From Choristocarpus tenellus KU-1152 (Eukaryota; Phaeophyceae), in assembly GCA_964200185.2 (NCBI GenBank), contig CAXNAD020000255.1, positions 1 through 23,264 of the forward strand: DNA of 23,264 nucleotides. Reading direction: 5' to 3'. Positions 20,000 to 23,264 of the stretch are shown here, piece by piece. The position numbers and the translations under genes were made by a program. Each line of letters begins with the position of its first letter. The first letter of the stretch is position 1. Below the pieces are notes generated by a model that worked only from the letters and a program-made list of their open reading frames with translations, did no database searches and had not been told where the DNA came from.

Positions 20000-21142
20000 T
20001 CATACGTCCAGTGTACCTTTGTTTCCAAAGGTGCAGGTGTGAGTGACTGCTGTTGCTGCAGTGAGTTCCTGCAGTGAGGGGGTGAGGTGCACGTTTGCAC
20101 CCGAGTTGCACAGGAGGCTGATGGTCTTGGACAGATCTTGAGATGAGGACAGGAGTGCCGCCTCAACCATCCTATTGTACACGTCCTCCCCATCAGACAC
20201 ATTCATGGTCAGGAACATCCGCGATGAGCCCTGGTGATCAGCCTTGCCGCCGCCTCCGCCGCCGATGCTCCGATCCCTGGCTGGTGGCGGTGGAAACTTG
20301 CACGCCGCCCCAAGTCCATGGGAGCGCTTAGCAGGAGGTTTGCCGGCCAAGTATGAGTGGCACTTTTTCCACCTGTGGTTGAATTTGAGACAAAAAGTAC
20401 ATTGTTTCGCACCGAGGCTGCTCCTGGACCCCTGTCTCCCTGTCAGTGTCCCTGCACCGGTATGGAGCGCCATAGCCCCCAAGCTCCTGATCGTTTCCCC
20501 CATGACCTCCATCATCATGTATGAAGAGGACGAGATGATGGCATTTTTGAGTTGGTCGTATGTGAGGTCTGGAGCCGTGGTCAGCTGTGTGAACACCTGT
20601 GGCATGCTGTCCCTGATGCCGACGATCAGAGCCCCCTTCTTGGCGTGGTCCTCCTTGACTGCCTCCAACTGCTCGTACTCCATCCAGATGTGATCGAGAC
20701 GGATGACGAAGTCGGCAGCGTCCTCCACCGATGAGCAGTGCGTGTCCCCCAGCTTCATCTTGAGAGCTATGAGCTGCATGGGCCGCTGCACCGCGGCGCG
20801 CCCCCCATAGATCTGCTCCAACTCGAGCCTGGCTGCCCTCCCATCAGGGCTGCCATTATTTTTGTGGGTGCTGACCACCATCGCTGCGGCCCCCCTCGTG
20901 GCCTGGCCCAGCAAGACGCATAAGGCCTCGCGATGCTTGACATACTCGTCATACGCGCTGTGTTCCCCAAACAATGTATCCACCGTAGGAGATGCAGGGA
21001 TGTGGTACTCCGGTTGGAGGGTGTGATACAGTCCCTTCCCGCCTGCATAGCTCACCAGCACCATCCACCATTCTGCCCACTACTCCCTTGTATGCCCACG
21101 TGCGCCAGTCGATAGTGGCAGCTTATGTGGGTCCACTTCCAT
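20000..21142 (-). pseudogene. Copia gag (nucleocapsid) and start of protease
   Basis: Structural protein of the virus-like particle. The likely original start is the ATG at 21142, just past the primer site. It is followed after 20 codons by TAG (21080-21082), and the same frame then runs open from 21079 to 20003. Features: WWMVLVSYAGGKGLYHTL near the start, the gag helical domain (LIALKMKLGDTHC, VIRLDHIWMEYEQLEAVK), then a CCHC zinc knuckle CX2CX4HX4C at 20360-20401, a Pro/Gly-rich basic linker, and the protease motif as LLCNSGANVHLT. Copia proteases have Asp-Ser-Gly there; this copy has Asn (codon 20105-20107), so the protease should be dead. TGA at 20000-20002 ends the open frame inside the protease domain. 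A close inverted copy of 20389-20773 lies at 22880-23264. Confidence 0.92.
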
Positions 21143-21146
21143 ACCT

Positions 21147-21163
21147 GTGAGGCTGATAACCTA
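21147..21163 (-). other. Primer binding site (tRNA-Met anticodon-arm type)
   Basis: GTGAGGCTGATAACCTA on the plus strand, flush with the inner end of the 5' LTR. It differs by one base from the site at 15140-15156, where the triplet in the loop is CAT. See that entry for the tRNA match. Confidence 0.6.
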
Positions 21164-21518
21164 TGCAAAACGAGCTGTTAGAATAGAGTTTTTGCTTGAT
21201 GTGGTATGAATAAATTATTTAACGAAGTAGGCACCACCCCTCGTTATCTATTGTGCACGTGTCAGTTGCATCACGTCACTTTTTCTGCGTCAGTCGCACT
21301 ACGTCACTCGTTCTGCGTCAGTTGTAGCTACGCCTGTCGTCTTGCGTCCGCCGCTTACAGTAAATAAAGAGAAGCCAGCCTATCGAGATTTGAACCTATT
21401 ACTCTGGGTGTACAGAAACAAGTGATTGACAATTAATCCACTTAGTCAACATTTTCTTCTTACACGCTGTTGGTTACCAAACACATAAGAAACCTATAGA
21501 CTACCAGCCTATATTGCA
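21164..21518 (-). repeat. 5' LTR of the copia element
   Basis: 355 bp, TGCAAAACG to TATATTGCA. It carries about three and a half degenerate 28-29 bp units with TGACG/CGTCA cores (21253-21352), an A/T-rich TATA-like stretch nearer the element-3' side (about 21205-21222), and pol III-like A and B box sequences on the minus strand (21434-21444 and 21386-21396). Confidence 0.9.
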
Positions 21519-22879
21519 CCTGTGACAATGGTCAAGCCCTCCATTTTCTTGTGTGTGTGCACATCAAAAACTAATTGACTGCCACCACCTCCAACTGTGC
21601 GTCCTCCATTGTGCAGTTCGTCCATTTGTGTGGATCATCAGTCCACTGACATTCTCATCATGTCGTTGAGGAACAACTAGAACAAAGCACACCAGAGGAT
21701 GCTGCTTCAGGGAGGGAAATAGACTTGGTCCTGTGACTGCAACATTCTCAAGAAGACGTATGAGACGGACTCAGAAGAGGTCAAGACTGTCCTGGAGAGT
21801 CCAACATGATAGTGCTTCCTTTAGTGAGTTGATAACTGATCATAGTTAATCCATCCTCCTACTTTTCCAGATTCCCATATTTCTGGTGTACTTTGATCCT
21901 GCTTCCTAAAAAATTTCATCCAGAAAGTTCCTACGTGTGTACCAATACTCTACACCACCTATCCACAGAAACAAGAGTGGTATGGACGGAGGTTGTGCAA
22001 CCTCTTCCATAAATGGGACATAAGATAGGTAACTGGACAGAGTGCCCCATCCGGATGTGCCCTTGCATGGTGAACTCTCAGTCTGAAATATATGGTAACC
22101 TGGAATGAGTTCATCAATGCACACACATACACCTGAGCTGGGAGGAATGTTTGCATGACAAGATGAAAATAGGTGCAATGTTAAATTTCCTTCAACAATT
22201 TCAACAGACACAAAATGTAAACAGATAGCTCTAAGAAACCCACACCTTTGACAACATTTTGAGGATTTGATTTACATTTTTTCCCCAATAACCCCCCCCC
22301 CCTCCCCTACACACAGAGACACATTTACATACGTGTTATGTAGACGTTCTTGGGCCAGTCAACCCTCCATAATCCCTAGTAGGGCACAAAGTAGGTGGTG
22401 ATTGAGAGGATCAAGGGCAAGTAGGGTGAACATAGGCCTAATGATCTAATGACAGACGACTTCGTCGCAGCCAGCTACATTACATGTCCAGGGAGACCAA
22501 CTCTAACTCTCGGCATGATGATATCAATGAGAACGACAATATACGGAGGACTAGAACTAACAAGCACAGAAAATAGGCCAAGGTGAGTCCTCCTACTTCA
22601 ACAGCAACAGATGTATCAGTCTTGCGCCAAGTTCTTGCCAAGAACTGAACAAATGAATGATCAAATACTTCAAGTATACCCAACAGATCTTGAAAAGAAG
22701 GGTGAAAAGAAGGGTGTGTCACAATCTCCTTTTCCTTCAATTCAAATGACAACTCTTGTTCCTTTCCTCTCTCACCCTCTTCACCCTCTTTTGCCCTACT
22801 ACTGCAGCTTGCCAAAAAAGTTTTCCCCCTTTTCAACATCCAATTATATGAAAATGTACATCACTGCATCTGGACATCC
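21519..22879. other. Unassigned stretch between the two gag copies
   Basis: No recognised gene. Minus-strand frames at 22211-21906 (101 codons, Pro/Ser-rich) and 22839-22480 (119 codons, charged N-terminal half and one hydrophobic stretch near its end) are the longest; neither shows a family motif. A run of 11 C lies at 22292-22302, and a 12-bp direct repeat (GAAAAGAAGGGT, twice) at about 22692-22715. Confidence 0.4.
22292..22302. repeat. C11 homopolymer
   Basis: Eleven C followed by T and four more C; a likely sequencing or slippage hot spot. Confidence 0.9.
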
Positions 22880-23264
22880 CTCATAGCTCTCAAGATGAAG
22901 CTGGGGGACACGCACTGCTCATCGGTGGAGGACGCTGCTGACTTCGTCATCCGTCTCGATCACATCTGGATGGAGTACAAGCAGCTGGAGGCAGTCAAGG
23001 AGGACCACGCCAAGAAGGGGGCTCTGATCGTCGGCATCAGGGACAGCATGCCACAGGTGTTCACACAGCTGACCACAGCTCCAGACCTCACATACGACCA
23101 ACTCAAAAATGCCATCATCTCGTCCTCTTCATACATGACGACGGAGGTCATGGGGGAAACGATCAGGAGCTTGGGGGCTATGGCGCTCCATACCGGTGCA
23201 GGGACACTGACAGGGAGACAGGGGTCCAGGAGCAGCCTCGGTGCGAAACAATGTACTTTTTGTC
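22880..23264 (+). mobile_element. Second copia copy, inverted, partial gag, cut by window end
   Basis: 385 bp equal to the reverse complement of 20389-20773 without indels and with six mismatches by my count, all transitions (about 98%). It encodes the same gag stretch (ALKMKLGDTHC to the first two Cys of the zinc knuckle) as an open frame, with small changes such as MTTEV for MMMEV. The left boundary at 22880 is abrupt: no LTR, primer site or gag start precedes it, so this copy is 5'-truncated or part of a rearrangement. It continues past the window. Confidence 0.93.

Larger units (their letters stand above)
16392..21518 (-). mobile_element. Ty1/copia LTR retrotransposon, degraded
   Basis: About 5.1 kb read leftward. 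The order is 5' LTR (21518-21164), primer site, gag with CCHC knuckle, protease, GAG-pre-integrase, integrase core, reverse transcriptase, RNase H, polypurine tract, 3' LTR (16767-16392). Integrase before reverse transcriptase defines Ty1/copia. Coding runs from an ATG at 21142 to a stop at 16808, apparently once as a single gag-pol frame. It is now broken by TAG 21080-21082, TGA 20000-20002, TAG 19496-19498, a frameshift near 19470-19476, a further frame change between integrase and RT, TAG near 18262-18264, TAG plus shift near 17908, and stops near 17474-17494. No convincing target duplication flanks it; the left side carries an inverted LTR fragment instead. The element is visibly more GC-rich than its surroundings. 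Confidence 0.95.

Noticed and set aside
20000-20002. Programmed readthrough or selenocysteine at the in-frame TGA of gag-pol
   Set aside because: The element carries several other stops and shifts inside conserved domains, so a simple nonsense mutation is the economical reading.
21380-21450. A functional tRNA gene in the LTR
   Set aside because: A and B box-like sequences are present, but I could not pair an acceptor stem or a clean anticodon stem; kept only as a tRNA-like block.
16385-21525. A 5-bp target duplication around the large copia element
   Set aside because: The bases outside the two LTRs do not match in any alignment I tried; the left side is occupied by the inverted LTR fragment.

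Overview
This window is nuclear DNA from a eukaryotic alga. Two host genes are split by canonical GT-AG introns, no operon-like packing is visible, and most of the rest is intergenic sequence or decayed transposons. The best evidence for lineage is the ispE gene (plastid MEP pathway). It opens with a hydrophobic signal peptide followed by a transit-like stretch, the bipartite presequence used for complex plastids of red algal origin. An ochrophyte (stramenopile) fits best. A haptophyte or cryptophyte is not excluded, and no genus can be named from this sequence.

Layout. (1) 1-608 (-): decayed pogo/Tigger-like DDE transposase running off the left edge; 609-1924 holds minus-strand open stretches that may be its 5' part. 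(2) 2205-6895: about 4.7 kb with no recognisable gene, only weak exon candidates. (3) 6896-7532 (-): a four-exon gene for mitochondrial complex I subunit B8 (NDUFA2). Its exons are 24-107 bp, so simple ORF listing misses it. (4) 7533-7749: a compact shared upstream region with a perfect dyad. (5) 7750-12940 (+): five-exon ispE, 375 aa, with all four junctions keeping frame. (6) 12941-14943 and 15419-16313: unassigned. (7) 14953-15411: the remains of a small copia-family insertion (truncated LTR, tRNA-like primer site, complete short LTR, flanking target duplication). (8) 16392-21518 (-): a Ty1/copia retrotransposon with two LTRs, primer site, gag with zinc knuckle, protease, integrase, reverse transcriptase and RNase H, disrupted by several stops and frameshifts and a 10-N assembly gap. 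(9) 21519-22879: unassigned. (10) 22880-23264 (+): a nearly identical, inverted partial copy of the same gag, cut by the window end.

How the parts relate. NDUFA2 and ispE are transcribed divergently from 217 bp, pairing a mitochondrial respiratory subunit with a plastid isoprenoid kinase. The transposon material is visibly more GC-rich than the host DNA. Both copia-type elements carry a primer site that looks like the anticodon arm of an initiator-type tRNA-Met, as in half-tRNA priming of Drosophila copia. No previously undescribed multi-gene system is evident. The most unusual points are the half-tRNA primer site, the foldback at the left LTR, and an inverted gag copy far younger than the divergence between the main element's own LTRs.
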